33,284 nt of DNA from Thiobacillus sp. (GTDB lineage Bacteria > Pseudomonadota > Gammaproteobacteria > Burkholderiales > Thiobacillaceae): positions 1 through 33,284 of the forward strand of contig JAJPEP010000025.1 in assembly GCA_021166845.1 (NCBI GenBank), in the 5' to 3' direction. The position numbers and the translations under genes are program-made. Positions 22,827-31,013 of this stretch are shown piece after piece. How positions within the stretch are numbered: the stretch's first letter is position 1; every line of letters starts with the position of its first letter. The notes below the pieces were generated by a model that was not told the origin of the DNA, did no database searches, and saw only the letters and a program-made list of their open reading frames with translations.

Positions 22827-24095
22827 ATGGCACACATCATCATTCTGGGCGCAGGCGTAGGCGGCATGACCATGGCGTATGAAATGCGCGAACAGGCGCG
22901 GGCCGAAGACAAGGTCACCGTCATTTCCAACAATTCATATTTCCAGTTCACCCCGTCCAACCCCTGGGTGGGGGTGAACTGGCGCAAGCGCGACGACGTC
23001 ACCATCCCGGCCGCGCCGTATCTGAACAAGAAGAACATCGATTTCATCGGGGTCGGCGCGGCGCGCGTGCACCCCGAGCGCAACCAGGTCGAGCTTACCG
23101 ACGGCCAGGTGATGGACTATGACTTCCTCGTCATCGCGACCGGTCCCAAACTGGCGTTCGACGAGGTGCCAGGGCTGGGGCCGGAAGGCCATACCCAGTC
23201 GGTCTGCACGGTCGATCATGCGGTGAACTCGGGCCGCGCGTGGGACGGTTTCGTGAAAAATCCGGGCCCCATCGTGGTGGGCGCGGTGCAGGGCGCTTCC
23301 TGCTACGGCCCGGCCTATGAATTCGCAATGATCATGGACACCGATCTGCGGCGGCGCAAAATCCGTGACCGCGTGCCGATGACCTACGTCACCGCCGAGC
23401 CGTATATCGGCCATCTGGGTCTGGGCGGCGTCGGCGATTCCAAGGGCATGCTCGAATCGGCGATGCGCGAACGCCATATCAAGTGGATCTGCAACGCAAA
23501 GGTCACCAAGGTCGAAGCCGGCAAAATGTTCGTCGCCGAGCATAACGACAAGGGCGAAGTCATCAAGGAGCACGAACTGCCGTTTGCCTATTCGATGATG
23601 CTGCCGGCATTCAAGGGCATCGACGCGGTGTTCGGTATCGAAGGACTGACCAACCCGCGCGGCTTCATCGCCATCGATGCCTTCCAGCGCAACCCGAAAT
23701 TCCCCAATGTCTATGGAGTGGGCGTATGCGTCGCCATTCCGCCGGTCGAAGCCACCCCGGTGCCGACCGGAACGCCCAAGACCGGCTACATGATCGAATC
23801 CATGGTCACCGCCACCTCGCACAATATTCGCGCCGTGCTCGACGGCCGTGAACCCGTCGAGAAGGCCACCTGGAACGCCATCTGCCTGGCCGATTTCGGC
23901 GACACCGGCGCGGCTTTCGTAGCGTTGCCGCAGATTCCGCCGCGCAACGTCAACTGGTTCAAGGAAGGCAAGTGGGTGCACCTGGCCAAGGTCGGGTTCG
24001 AGAAATACTTCATGCGGAAAATGAAAAAGGGTTCGACCGAGCCGCTGTATGAAAAATACGTGCTCAGCCTGCTGGGTGTGAAAAAGCTTAAATAG
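22827..24095 (+). CDS. sqr: Sulfide:quinone oxidoreductase (type I-like)
   Basis: This 422-residue flavoprotein oxidises sulfide to sulfane sulfur and reduces quinone at the inner face of the membrane. It has the FAD motif IIILGAGVGGMTMAYEM at 4-20, and FTPSNPWVGVNWRKRDDV and ATGPKLAFDEVPG as in the Acidithiobacillus ferrooxidans enzyme. Cys127, Cys159 (GASCYGPAYE) and Cys353 match that enzyme's Cys128, Cys160 and Cys356, the redox and FAD-linked cysteines. The C-terminal amphipathic part (WVHLAKVGFEKYFMRKMKKG) fits membrane anchoring. CAAGGAG precedes the ATG. It follows the 67-codon gene, ends at a terminator, and is opposite fisR. Confidence 0.95.
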   Translation: MAHIIILGAGVGGMTMAYEMREQARAEDKVTVISNNSYFQFTPSNPWVGVNWRKRDDVTIPAAPYLNKKNIDFIGVGAARVHPERNQVELTDGQVMDYDFLVIATGPKLAFDEVPGLGPEGHTQSVCTVDHAVNSGRAWDGFVKNPGPIVVGAVQGASCYGPAYEFAMIMDTDLRRRKIRDRVPMTYVTAEPYIGHLGLGGVGDSKGMLESAMRERHIKWICNAKVTKVEAGKMFVAEHNDKGEVIKEHELPFAYSMMLPAFKGIDAVFGIEGLTNPRGFIAIDAFQRNPKFPNVYGVGVCVAIPPVEATPVPTGTPKTGYMIESMVTATSHNIRAVLDGREPVEKATWNAICLADFGDTGAAFVALPQIPPRNVNWFKEGKWVHLAKVGFEKYFMRKMKKGSTEPLYEKYVLSLLGVKKLK

Positions 24096-24116
24096 CGCCT
24101 CGTGGCATCAGCCATT

Positions 24117-24141
24117 AAGCGCCTTCGGGCGCTTTTTTTTT
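24117..24141 (+). terminator. Intrinsic terminator after sqr
   Basis: AAGCGCC-TTCG-GGCGCTT is followed by a run of nine T residues. The UUCG tetraloop and perfect stem make it a strong terminator that isolates the sqr operon from trpGDC. Confidence 0.92.
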
Positions 24142-24171
24142 GGCCTGCGGCGCCGGCCGCACGGCTATAAT
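24140..24171 (+). promoter_or_regulatory. Candidate promoter of trpGDC
   Basis: TATAAT at 24166-24171 is a perfect -10 box. The best -35-like hexamer, TTGGCC at 24140, is 20 bases away and so poorly spaced. A fresh promoter is needed here because the terminator just upstream blocks read-through. No trp leader peptide or attenuator was seen in the 60 bases before trpG. Confidence 0.5.
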
Positions 24172-24232
24172 TCTCCGCTCTTGGCGTAGACGCGCATCTC
24201 GCCCCGATGGCGGGACGCCGAAGGACACCCCC

Positions 24233-24802
24233 ATGCTTTTGATGATCGACAACTACGACAGCTTCACCTACAACCTCGTGCAGTATTTCGGCGAGCTGGG
24301 CGAGGACGTCCGGGTCGTTCGCAACGATGAAATCGACCTCGCCGGCATAGCCGACATGCACCCCGGCCACATCGTCGTCTCGCCCGGCCCCTGCACGCCC
24401 AACGAGGCGGGCGTGTCGGTGCCGCTGATCCGGGAATTCGCCGGCAGGATTCCCATCCTCGGCGTCTGCCTCGGCCACCAGAGCATCGGCCAGGCCTTCG
24501 GCGGCAAAATCGTGCGCGCGAAAGAACTGATGCACGGCAAGACTTCGATGATCCATCACCTGGACAAGGGGGTCTTCGAAGGTCTGCCCAACCCGTTTCG
24601 CGCCACCCGCTACCATTCGCTGGTGATCGAGCGGGCGTCGCTGCCGGACTGCCTGGAAATCACCGCGTGGACCGACGACGGCGAGATCATGGGCGTGCGC
24701 CACAAGACCCTCGCGGTGGAGGGTGTGCAGTTCCATCCTGAATCCATCCTCACCGAACACGGTCATGCCATGCTGGCGAACTTCCTGAAGGGCACGCGAT
24801 GA
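24233..24802 (+). CDS. trpG: Anthranilate synthase component II (glutamine amidotransferase)
   Basis: This 189-residue class I glutaminase supplies ammonia to TrpE. It starts [20 protein letters not shown]. It has the oxyanion block [13 protein letters not shown], the nucleophile Cys79 in [16 protein letters not shown], and the His168/Glu170 pair in QFHPESIL. It could also serve folate synthesis (PabA), as many single-copy versions do. AAGGA lies eight bases before the ATG at 24233, which gives the family start; an in-frame upstream start would add unrelated residues. Its stop overlaps the trpD ATG by four bases. Confidence 0.94.
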   Translation: MLLMIDNYDSFTYNLVQYFGELGEDVRVVRNDEIDLAGIADMHPGHIVVSPGPCTPNEAGVSVPLIREFAGRIPILGVCLGHQSIGQAFGGKIVRAKELMHGKTSMIHHLDKGVFEGLPNPFRATRYHSLVIERASLPDCLEITAWTDDGEIMGVRHKTLAVEGVQFHPESILTEHGHAMLANFLKGTR

Positions 24803-25830
24803 TCACGCCGCAGCAGGCGCTCGCCCGGCTGGTCGAGCAGCGCGAAATTTTCCACGACGAGATGCTGTCGCTGATGCGCCAGATCATGAGCGGCGAACTC
24901 ACGCCGGTGCAGATCGCCGGCATCGTCACCGGCCTCAGGGTCAAGAAGGAGACCGTCGGCGAGATCGCGGCGGCGGCGCAGGTGATGCGCGAGTTCGCCG
25001 CCAAGGTGCCGGCGCAGAACAACGCGAACCTGGTCGATACCTGCGGCACCGGCGGCGACGCAGCGCACACCTTCAACATCTCGACCACCGCGGCCTTCGT
25101 CGCCGCCGCCGCCGGCGCGCGCGTCGCCAAGCACGGCGGGCGTTCGGTGTCGTCGACCAGCGGCAGCGCCGACGTGCTCGAGGCGCTTGGCGTCAACCTT
25201 GATCTTACGCCCGAGCAAGTGGCGGCGAGCATCGACGCCATCGGCATCGGCTTCATGTTCGCGCCCAAGTTCCACGGCGCGATGAAGCACGCCGCGCCGG
25301 TGCGCCGCGAGCTCGGCGTGCGCACGATCTTCAACATCCTCGGCCCGCTGACCAACCCGGCCGGCGCGCCGCACCAGCTGCTCGGCGTGTTCCACCCCGA
25401 CCTCGTCGGCATCCTGGTGCGCGTGCTGCAGCGCCTCGGCAGCCGCCACGTCATGGTGGTGCACGGCGCCGACGGCATGGACGAAATCACGCTTTCCGGC
25501 GAGACCATGATCGGCGAGCTGAAGGACGGTGAAGTGACCGAATACACCATCCATCCGCGCGAGTTCGGGCTCGAGACCTGCGACAGCGACGTGCTCAAGG
25601 TATGGGACGCGACGCAGGCGAAGGACATGCTGCTCGCCGTGCTCGACGGACTGCCGGGGCCGGCGCGCGACATCGTGCTGTTCAATGCCGGCGCCGCGAT
25701 CTATGTGGCCGATTGCGCCGCCACGCTCGGCGAGGGCATCGCAACGGCACGTGCCGTCATCGATAGTGGCGCGGCGCGCGCCAGGCTCGCGCAGCTGGTC
25801 GAGTTCTCCAACCGCGGCGCGGGGGCCTGA
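24799..25830 (+). CDS. trpD: Anthranilate phosphoribosyltransferase
   Basis: This 343-residue enzyme joins anthranilate to PRPP. It shows the PRPP-binding loop [17 protein letters not shown] near residues 75-90, [21 protein letters not shown], the anthranilate tunnel block [33 protein letters not shown] and the DGMDEIT metal-binding block in short stretches. Length is normal. Its ATG overlaps the trpG stop (ATGA), so the two are translationally coupled, and trpC starts three bases after its stop. Confidence 0.95.
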   Translation: MITPQQALARLVEQREIFHDEMLSLMRQIMSGELTPVQIAGIVTGLRVKKETVGEIAAAAQVMREFAAKVPAQNNANLVDTCGTGGDAAHTFNISTTAAFVAAAAGARVAKHGGRSVSSTSGSADVLEALGVNLDLTPEQVAASIDAIGIGFMFAPKFHGAMKHAAPVRRELGVRTIFNILGPLTNPAGAPHQLLGVFHPDLVGILVRVLQRLGSRHVMVVHGADGMDEITLSGETMIGELKDGEVTEYTIHPREFGLETCDSDVLKVWDATQAKDMLLAVLDGLPGPARDIVLFNAGAAIYVADCAATLGEGIATARAVIDSGAARARLAQLVEFSNRGAGA

Positions 25831-25833
25831 GCG

Positions 25834-26622
25834 ATGTCCGACATCCTCGAAAAGATCCTCGCCACCAAGCGCGCCGAGATCGCCGCCGGCCTCGCAGACG
25901 TGCCGCTCGCCGAGATGCGGCAGCGCGCGGTGGCCGCATCCGCGCCGCGCGACTTCGTCGGCGCGCTGCGCGCGAAGATCGCCGCATCCAGGCCCGCGGT
26001 GATCGCTGAAATCAAGAAGGCCAGCCCGTCCAGGGGCGTGATCCGCCCCGACTTCCGCCCGGCCGAGATCGCCGCAAGCTACGAGGCGGGCGGCGCCGCG
26101 TGCCTGTCGGTGCTGACCGATCGCGATTATTTCCAGGGCGGCGCTGAATACTTGAGAGAGGCGCGTGCCGCATGCGCGCTGCCGGTGCTGCGCAAGGATT
26201 TCATCGTCGACCCTTACCAGATCTATGAAGCGCGTGCGATGGGGGCGGACTGCATCCTGCTGATCGTCGCCGCGCTGGAACTGCCCGCCATGCAGGCGCT
26301 GGAGGCGCTGGCGCACGAGCTTGGCATGGCGGTGCTGGTTGAGTCGCACAACGCCGGGGAACTCGACGCCGCGCTGCAATTGAAGACCCCGCTGCAGGGC
26401 ATCAACAACCGCAACCTGCGCAGCTTCGAGGTGAGCCTCGACACCACGCTGGCGCTGTTGCCGAAAATCGGCAAGGAGCGCATCGTCATTACCGAGTCGG
26501 GCATCCTCGCGCCGGCGGACGTCGCTAGGATGCGAGCGCATCAGGTCAACGCATTTCTGGTCGGCGAGGCGTTCATGCGCGCCGCCGATCCCGGCGCCGA
26601 AATGGCACGGCTTTTCGCTTAA
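25834..26622 (+). CDS. trpC: Indole-3-glycerol phosphate synthase
   Basis: This 262-residue TIM-barrel enzyme closes the indole ring. Conserved blocks are [17 protein letters not shown] near residue 58 with the catalytic Lys, [53 protein letters not shown], and [12 protein letters not shown]. It is a stand-alone TrpC, not the TrpC-TrpF fusion. It is the last gene of trpGDC; trpF, trpB and trpA are not in the window. No terminator is visible before the AT-richer segment that begins about 50 bases later. Confidence 0.95.
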   Translation: MSDILEKILATKRAEIAAGLADVPLAEMRQRAVAASAPRDFVGALRAKIAASRPAVIAEIKKASPSRGVIRPDFRPAEIAASYEAGGAACLSVLTDRDYFQGGAEYLREARAACALPVLRKDFIVDPYQIYEARAMGADCILLIVAALELPAMQALEALAHELGMAVLVESHNAGELDAALQLKTPLQGINNRNLRSFEVSLDTTLALLPKIGKERIVITESGILAPADVARMRAHQVNAFLVGEAFMRAADPGAEMARLFA

Positions 26623-26684
26623 GAACGGATGCACATTACCCCCACATCCAAGTAAGTCCCCCTTGGCCGCAATGTTTGGCGATC

Positions 26685-26885
26685 TTATCTTGAGCATGCT
26701 GATTCATCTTTGAATCCGAGCTTCTTCCAGAGCCAAAGGTTTACGCAAAATCCTGTTATGCCAGCAAAGCCTGCGAAGATAATTGGTACATAAAGAAGCC
26801 AATGCACAACCCCGAATCCTGTCAGCCAAACACCCGCGAGCATGATTAAAGAGAAGGACAGATAAAGCATCCGGTTGGCGGTCAT
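26685..26885 (-). CDS. Small membrane protein (DUF2892/YgaP-like)
   Basis: This 66-residue protein has two likely membrane helices, MLYLSFSLIMLAGVWLTGF and HWLLYVPIIFAGFAGITGF, and a single cysteine in GITGFCVNLWLWKKLGF. The pattern fits the DUF2892 family, the membrane domain found in YgaP-type rhodanese proteins, in which the GFC segment is conserved. The ATG at 26885 overlaps the stop of the MerR-like gene by four bases, so it is translated with it. It is the last gene of the operon. A role in sulfur or metal transport is plausible but unproven. Confidence 0.7.
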   Translation of the reverse strand: MTANRMLYLSFSLIMLAGVWLTGFGVVHWLLYVPIIFAGFAGITGFCVNLWLWKKLGFKDESACSR

Positions 26886-27397
26886 AGTGATTTTCTCTCT
26901 GGTCGATTTGTTTGATCTTGGCAGTCCTGCTGTTCCCAAATCAGGTTAAGAAGCTCTGATATTTGCAGGTTTTGATTTACGGGACACTGTGGGCATCCCT
27001 TTCTTGTGGGCGGATTGGCGCAATGGAAACAGCCCTCGACGGTAACCGCAGCGAATGACAAGTCCGACTCTAAATTGGCAAGTGTCGTGATTTGATTCTT
27101 CACTTGCGAGATCAATCGATGCAGAACAGTACGGACCTTGTGGCTGCTCTCATCGCCCGTGGCGCATTCGCTTCTGATTAAGGCCAGTTCCTTGATGAGG
27201 CTAATTGGCAGACCCGAATGAGCTAAACGCAGCACAGCCTGGAACCGGGCAATGTCATCCTTCGAGTAGAGGCGCGTGCCACCGGGTGTGCGGCACGCCG
27301 CGACCAACCCTTCTTCTTCGTAATAACGTAAAGCTCTTGGTGTGGTGCCTAGCAGATCGGCGACCGCCCCAATTTTTTTTAGACTTGCCGCATCCAT
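26882..27397 (-). CDS. MerR-family regulator with C-terminal cysteine cluster
   Basis: This 171-residue regulator starts with a MerR winged helix (KIGAVADLLGTTPRALRYYEEEGLV, residues 8-32, then GGTRLYSKDDIARF). A coiled dimerisation helix follows at about 85-115. The C-terminal part has Cys123, Cys126, Cys135 and Cys138 (CFHC and CPQC) plus Cys159, unlike the Cys pair of CueR or the three cysteines of MerR. The arrangement suits a bound metal ion or an iron-sulfur cluster. It likely binds the 22-bp palindrome at 27672-27693 and controls its own operon. It begins five bases after the upstream stop. The inducer is unknown. Confidence 0.83.
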   Translation of the reverse strand: MDAASLKKIGAVADLLGTTPRALRYYEEEGLVAACRTPGGTRLYSKDDIARFQAVLRLAHSGLPISLIKELALIRSECATGDESSHKVRTVLHRLISQVKNQITTLANLESDLSFAAVTVEGCFHCANPPTRKGCPQCPVNQNLQISELLNLIWEQQDCQDQTNRPERKSL

Positions 27398-27402
27398 GTT
27401 GG

Positions 27403-27630
27403 CTAGCCGCCGATTAGTTGTGCGTGGTAGCCGTAGGACTGAACTTTAGTCAGTAGTTCGGCTGCGCTGGCAATATCGGGGTTGTAAGCGACAAGTAACA
27501 GGTGTTCTCTTCCTGGATTAAATCGAGGCGCAACGACCCCTTCGATTTTACGAACGGCTTCTTCCAAAGCGCTTCGCTGTTGTTCGTTAAGGGATTCGTT
27601 GACGTGAATCAAAATATCGCTGACGTCCAT
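27403..27630 (-). CDS. HMA-fold-like small protein lacking the CxxC metal site
   Basis: This 75-residue protein looks like a heavy-metal-associated (ferredoxin-like) fold: ILIHVNESLNEQQRSALEEAV, then EGVVAPRFNPGREHLLLVAYNP, then AAELLTKVQSYGYHAQLIGG. The strand-helix-strand-strand-helix order and the final GYxAQL are typical of MerP/CopZ proteins. It contains no cysteine at all, so it cannot bind metal by the usual CxxC. AAAGGAGC is a strong ribosome site. It is the first gene behind the palindrome and is followed by the MerR-like gene. Function unknown; it may be a regulator or protein-binding variant. Confidence 0.75.
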   Translation of the reverse strand: MDVSDILIHVNESLNEQQRSALEEAVRKIEGVVAPRFNPGREHLLLVAYNPDIASAAELLTKVQSYGYHAQLIGG

Positions 27631-27671
27631 GATATTGCTCCTTTGTTGGCGTATCGCAGGATTGCGGTATG

Positions 27672-27693
27672 TATCTTACGTAAACGTAAGATA
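27672..27693. promoter_or_regulatory. Perfect 22-bp operator palindrome of the MerR-like operon
   Basis: The arms TATCTTACGT and ACGTAAGATA are exactly complementary around a central AA. The site lies about 40 bases before the first gene. A minus-strand TGTACT / TACATA pair spaced by 19 bases straddles it, the MerR spacing, though both hexamers are weak. Confidence 0.8.
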
Positions 27694-27731
27694 GTACATG
27701 GGCACCTGATTTGCAACTTGATGTTTGGCGA

Positions 27732-29231
27732 TTAACGTTTACCGCCAAATAAACTCCCCAGCACCCCGCGCACGATGGCGCGGCCGACCTGGCTGCCGAT
27801 GGAACGCGCGGCGGATTTCGCCATTGCCTCGACCGCGCCTTCGCGGCGTCCGCCACGCCCGCCCAGGATGTCCCCCAGCACGCCGCCTGTGGGTTGTGCG
27901 GCGGCCTTGGCCTGCTGCTTCGCTTCGGCTTCTGCCGCCGCCGCTTGGGTTGCCTGCTCGGCGCGTGCCCTGAGGATTTCGTGGGCGGACTCGCGGTCGA
28001 CGGTTTTGTCGTAGACGCCGGCCACCAGCGAGGTCTGCATCAGCTGCCGGCGCTGGGCGTCGGTAATGGGACCGATCTGCCCCTGCGGCGGCACGATGAA
28101 GGCGCGCTCGACCACACCGGGGCGGCCTTTCTCGTCGAGGAAGGACACCAACGCCTCGCCGACGCCGAGTTCGGTGATGACCGAGGCTTCGTCCAGGCTG
28201 GGGTTGTCACGCATGGTCTCGGCCGCTGCCTTGACGGCCTTCTGGTCGCGCGGCGAGAACGCGCGCAGCGCGTGCTGCACCCGGTTGCCGAGCTGTGACA
28301 GGATCTTGTCCGGCACGTCGGCCGGATTCTGGGTGACGAAATACACGCCGACGCCCTTGGAGCGGATCAGCCGCACCACCTGCTCGATTTTTTCCACCAG
28401 CGCGTCGGGCGCGTCGGTAAACAGAAGGTGCGCCTCGTCGAAGAAGAACACCAGCTTCGGCTTGTCGAGGTCGCCCGCCTCGGGCAGGTTTTCGTACAGC
28501 TCGGCCAGCAGCCACAACAGCAGCGTGGCGTACAGTTTGGGCGACTGCATCAGCCGGTCGGCCGAGAGGATGTTGATGACGCCGCGACCGCGATCGGTCT
28601 GGATGAGGTCGGCGATGTTGAGCATCGGCTCGCCGAAAATCCGTTCGCCGCCCTGCGATTCCAGCGCCAAGAGGCCGCGCTGGATGGCGCCGATGGACGC
28701 GGTCGAGACGTTGCCGTATTCGGTGGTGAATGTCTTGGCGTTGTCGCCGACGAAGGCCAGCATGGTGCGCAGGTCCTTCAGGTCGAGCAGCAACAGGCCG
28801 TTGTCGTCGGCCACCTTGAACACCAGATTGAGCACTCCGTTCTGGGTATCGTTGAGGTCGAGCATGCGCCCCAGCAGCAGCGGCCCCATATCGGAGACGG
28901 TGGCGCGTACCGGATGCCCGGCCTCGCCGAATGGATCCCATAAAGTGACCGGATAGCCCTGGTGCTCAAAGCCTTCGAGCTTCAGCATTTCGACCCGCTC
29001 GGCCACCTTGGCGTTGCCGCCGCCCGGCTGCGAAATGCCCGACAGGTCGCCCTTCACGTCCGACATGAAGCACGGCACGCCGATGCGGGAAAAATGCTCG
29101 GCCAGCGTCTGCAGGGTGACCGTCTTGCCGGTGCCGGTGGCGCCGGTGATGAGGCCGTGGCGGTTGGCCATCTGCGGCAGCAAATAAAGGTCGGTGGCGG
29201 TGTTGCGGGCGACGAGCAGCGGTTCGGTCAT
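27732..29231 (-). CDS. HerA-like ATPase (DUF853/YjgR family)
   Basis: This 499-residue P-loop ATPase has Walker A GATGTGKT at residues 30-37, a Walker [12 protein letters not shown] near residue 264, and the family blocks [39 protein letters not shown] and [16 protein letters not shown]. It matches the YjgR/DUF853 family, related to the HerA DNA translocases and FtsK, whose role in bacteria is not settled. The C-terminus is an Ala/Gln-rich linker and a Gly/Arg-rich basic tail ([17 protein letters not shown]). No nurA-like nuclease is adjacent, so a HerA-NurA repair unit is not indicated. No strong ribosome site is visible upstream. Confidence 0.88.
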   Translation of the reverse strand: MTEPLLVARNTATDLYLLPQMANRHGLITGATGTGKTVTLQTLAEHFSRIGVPCFMSDVKGDLSGISQPGGGNAKVAERVEMLKLEGFEHQGYPVTLWDPFGEAGHPVRATVSDMGPLLLGRMLDLNDTQNGVLNLVFKVADDNGLLLLDLKDLRTMLAFVGDNAKTFTTEYGNVSTASIGAIQRGLLALESQGGERIFGEPMLNIADLIQTDRGRGVINILSADRLMQSPKLYATLLLWLLAELYENLPEAGDLDKPKLVFFFDEAHLLFTDAPDALVEKIEQVVRLIRSKGVGVYFVTQNPADVPDKILSQLGNRVQHALRAFSPRDQKAVKAAAETMRDNPSLDEASVITELGVGEALVSFLDEKGRPGVVERAFIVPPQGQIGPITDAQRRQLMQTSLVAGVYDKTVDRESAHEILRARAEQATQAAAAEAEAKQQAKAAAQPTGGVLGDILGGRGGRREGAVEAMAKSAARSIGSQVGRAIVRGVLGSLFGGKR

Positions 29232-29345
29232 ATCGGTTCCCGTGGGCGTGATGCCGGAATTCTAGCGAGTTAGGACGGGCAGGGCATCGGACGATCAACG
29301 GCGGCTTCAGGATAATGGTGAGAGGACGCGTGCCAACCATGATAC

Positions 29346-29375
29346 TTGACGTTGTATAACGCCGAGCGTTATGGT
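29346..29375 (+). promoter_or_regulatory. higBA promoter with nested operator
   Basis: TTGACG (29346-29351) is a good -35 box. TATGGT (29370-29375) lies 18 bases on. The perfect palindrome ATAACGC-CGA-GCGTTAT (29356-29372) covers the spacer and the -10. With this promoter transcription would begin at or next to the higB ATG at 29381, giving a leaderless message. TATAAC at 29355 is an alternative -10. Confidence 0.65.
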
Positions 29376-29380
29376 TCGGC

Positions 29381-29662
29381 ATGATCCTCGACTTTGCCGA
29401 CAAGGAAACCGAATCGATATGGCGTGGTGTGCGTTCGCGCCGTTTTCCCGCCGGGATTCAGGAGATCGCGCGACGAAAACTGCGGATGTTGAATAACGCA
29501 CATCGGCTCGATGACTTGCGCATTCCCCCGGCCAACCGGCTGGAAAGGCTGAAGGGAAACCGCAAGGGCCATCACAGCATCCGCATCAACGATCAATGGC
29601 GGATTTGTTTTGTTTGGCAGGACGGCCAATGCCGCCAGGTCGGGATTGTCGATTACCACTGA
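29381..29662 (+). CDS. higB: HigB-type toxin (RelE superfamily)
   Basis: This 93-residue protein is a HigB/RelE-fold mRNA interferase, which would cleave ribosome-bound mRNA. It has SIWRGVRSRRFPAGIQEIARRKLRMLNNA, DLRIPPANRLERLKGNRKGHHSIRINDQWRICFVW in short family blocks, and a final QVGIVDYH. The basic residues and the late His are the usual active-site groups. No Shine-Dalgarno precedes the ATG. The antitoxin gene follows 16 bases later, the reversed toxin-first order typical of higBA. The preceding 149 bases hold only the promoter and operator. Confidence 0.93.
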   Translation: MILDFADKETESIWRGVRSRRFPAGIQEIARRKLRMLNNAHRLDDLRIPPANRLERLKGNRKGHHSIRINDQWRICFVWQDGQCRQVGIVDYH

Positions 29663-29678
29663 GATTTGGAGATACGTC

Positions 29679-29969
29679 ATGGCCGTGCTCAAAAATATTC
29701 ACCCTGGCGAAGTGCTGCTGGAGGAGTTCCTGCTTCCCATGGGGATCAGCCAGAATGCGCTGGCCCGCGCAGTCGGCGTGCCGCCGCGCCGCATCAATGA
29801 AATCGTGCTGGGCAAGCGCGGTATCTCGGCCGACACCGCCTTGCGCCTGGCGCGCGCGTTCGGTACCAGCGAAGCCTTCTGGATGGGCTTGCAAGCAGAT
29901 TACGATCTGGAAGAAACGCGCAAGCGGATCGATGCGGACTTGCGGCAGGTGGAAAAACTCGCAGCCTGA
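29679..29969 (+). CDS. higA: HigA-type antitoxin (XRE family)
   Basis: This 96-residue antitoxin starts MAVLKNIHPGEVLLEEFLLP, the standard HigA opening. Its helix-turn-helix (ISQNALARAVGVPPRRINEIVLGKRGISADTALRLARAF, residues about 23-61) is followed by TSEAFWMGLQADYDLEE. TTTGGAG lies nine bases before the ATG. It neutralises HigB and should repress the operon through the ATAACGC palindrome. Its stop is three bases from the end of the convergent ROK gene, so the two genes leave no room for a terminator. Confidence 0.95.
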   Translation: MAVLKNIHPGEVLLEEFLLPMGISQNALARAVGVPPRRINEIVLGKRGISADTALRLARAFGTSEAFWMGLQADYDLEETRKRIDADLRQVEKLAA

Positions 29970-29972
29970 AGA

Positions 29973-30971
29973 TCAGGGCGTGTCGTTCCATAGCCAGGCT
30001 GCCCCGCGCACGCCGCTGGAATCGCCGAATGTCGGCGGCACCAGCCTGGTGTCGACGCGGTCGGAGAACACGTAGCGCGGCCACAGCCGGGGCGCCGTGT
30101 CGTACAGGCGGGCGATGTTGGACAGGCCGCCGCCCAGCACGATGACGTCGGGGTCGAGCAGGTTGATGACGCCGGCCAGCGCGCGCGCCAGCCGCTCCTC
30201 GTAGCGCGCAAGCGTGGCGCTGCAGGGGCCGTAGCCGGCGTTCGCCAGCTGCACGATTTCGTGCGCGGGCAAGTCCTCGCCGCCGTAGCGCACGTGGTCG
30301 GCGGCCAGCGCAGGGCCGGAGAGCCAGGTTTCGATGCAGCCTTTCTTGCCGCAGTAGCAGGCGGGCGCGGCGTCGAGTTCGCGCGGACTCGGCCACGGGT
30401 GCAGGATGGCTTCGCCGGTGGCGGGATGCTGCCCGGTGGAGGCGCGGTCGGCCTGGGCGTGGGCGAACTGGAAATAGGGCAGGGGGCTATGCCCCCATTC
30501 GCCGGCGATGGCGTTGGCGCCATTCAGTACGTGGCCGCGCACCACCACGCCGCCGCCGACGCCGGTGCCGATGATCACGCCGAACACGGTTTCGGCGCCG
30601 GCGGCCGAGCCGTCGACAGCTTCCGACAGCGCCAGGCAGTTGGCGTCGTTGGCGAGCCGCACGTTTCGATTCAGCGCGCGTTCGAGGTCCTGCTGCAACG
30701 GCTGGCCGTTGAGGCAGGTCGAGTTGCAGTTTTTCATCCGCCCGGACGCAGGCGAGATGGCGCCGGGGGTGCCGATGCCGATGCTGGCGGTTTGTCCCAA
30801 CTCGAATTCGGCCTGGTGGATGAGCGCGGCGACCGCGGCCACCGTGGCGAGGTAATCGTCCTGCGGGGTCGGCACGCGGCGGCGCAGGATTTCCTGCCCG
30901 CCGGCGTCGAGCGCGATGAGTTCGATTTTGCTGCCGCCGAGGTCGATGCCGAAACGTAGAGTGGGAGCCAC
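29973..30971 (-). CDS. ROK-family sugar kinase (fructokinase/glucokinase/NagK type)
   Basis: This 332-residue kinase belongs to the ROK family. It has the phosphate loop [15 protein letters not shown] at the N-terminus, [21 protein letters not shown] with the catalytic Asp, [14 protein letters not shown] for the second phosphate loop, [10 protein letters not shown], and the zinc site [10 protein letters not shown]. It phosphorylates a hexose; the NANC and EWGH blocks resemble N-acetylglucosamine kinase and Mak-type fructokinase, but the exact sugar cannot be told. A GTG at 30971 gives the family start ([12 protein letters not shown]), with GGAG ten bases upstream. It is divergent from yebC (42-base gap) and convergent with higA. 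Confidence 0.88.
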   Translation of the reverse strand: MAPTLRFGIDLGGSKIELIALDAGGQEILRRRVPTPQDDYLATVAAVAALIHQAEFELGQTASIGIGTPGAISPASGRMKNCNSTCLNGQPLQQDLERALNRNVRLANDANCLALSEAVDGSAAGAETVFGVIIGTGVGGGVVVRGHVLNGANAIAGEWGHSPLPYFQFAHAQADRASTGQHPATGEAILHPWPSPRELDAAPACYCGKKGCIETWLSGPALAADHVRYGGEDLPAHEIVQLANAGYGPCSATLARYEERLARALAGVINLLDPDVIVLGGGLSNIARLYDTAPRLWPRYVFSDRVDTRLVPPTFGDSSGVRGAAWLWNDTP

Positions 30972-30975
30972 GGTG

Positions 30976-30981
30976 TAAAAT
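30976..30981 (+). promoter_or_regulatory. Candidate -10 box of yebC
   Basis: TAAAAT, preceded by TG, lies 33 bases before the yebC ATG and overlaps the 5' end of the divergent ROK gene. No convincing -35 was found. Confidence 0.4.
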
Positions 30982-31013
30982 CTCCGGCTATTCAAATTTG
31001 CGTTGGAATCGAC

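Larger units (their letters stand above)
26672..27732. other. AT-richer three-gene island bounded by a 12-bp direct repeat
   Basis: ATGTTTGGCGAT occurs at 26672-26683 and 27721-27732, enclosing exactly the MerR operon. The enclosed DNA is visibly poorer in G+C than its neighbours. The right copy overlaps the stop of the HerA-like gene. A 12-base match can arise by chance in a window this size, so the border position, not the match itself, is the argument for an inserted segment. Confidence 0.5.

Noticed and set aside
24172-24232. Tryptophan attenuator before trpG
   Set aside because: No short ORF with Trp codons and no terminator were found between the TATAAT and the trpG start.
27732-29231. 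HerA-NurA DNA end-resection unit
   Set aside because: No NurA-like nuclease is adjacent, and the protein fits the separate DUF853/YjgR family.
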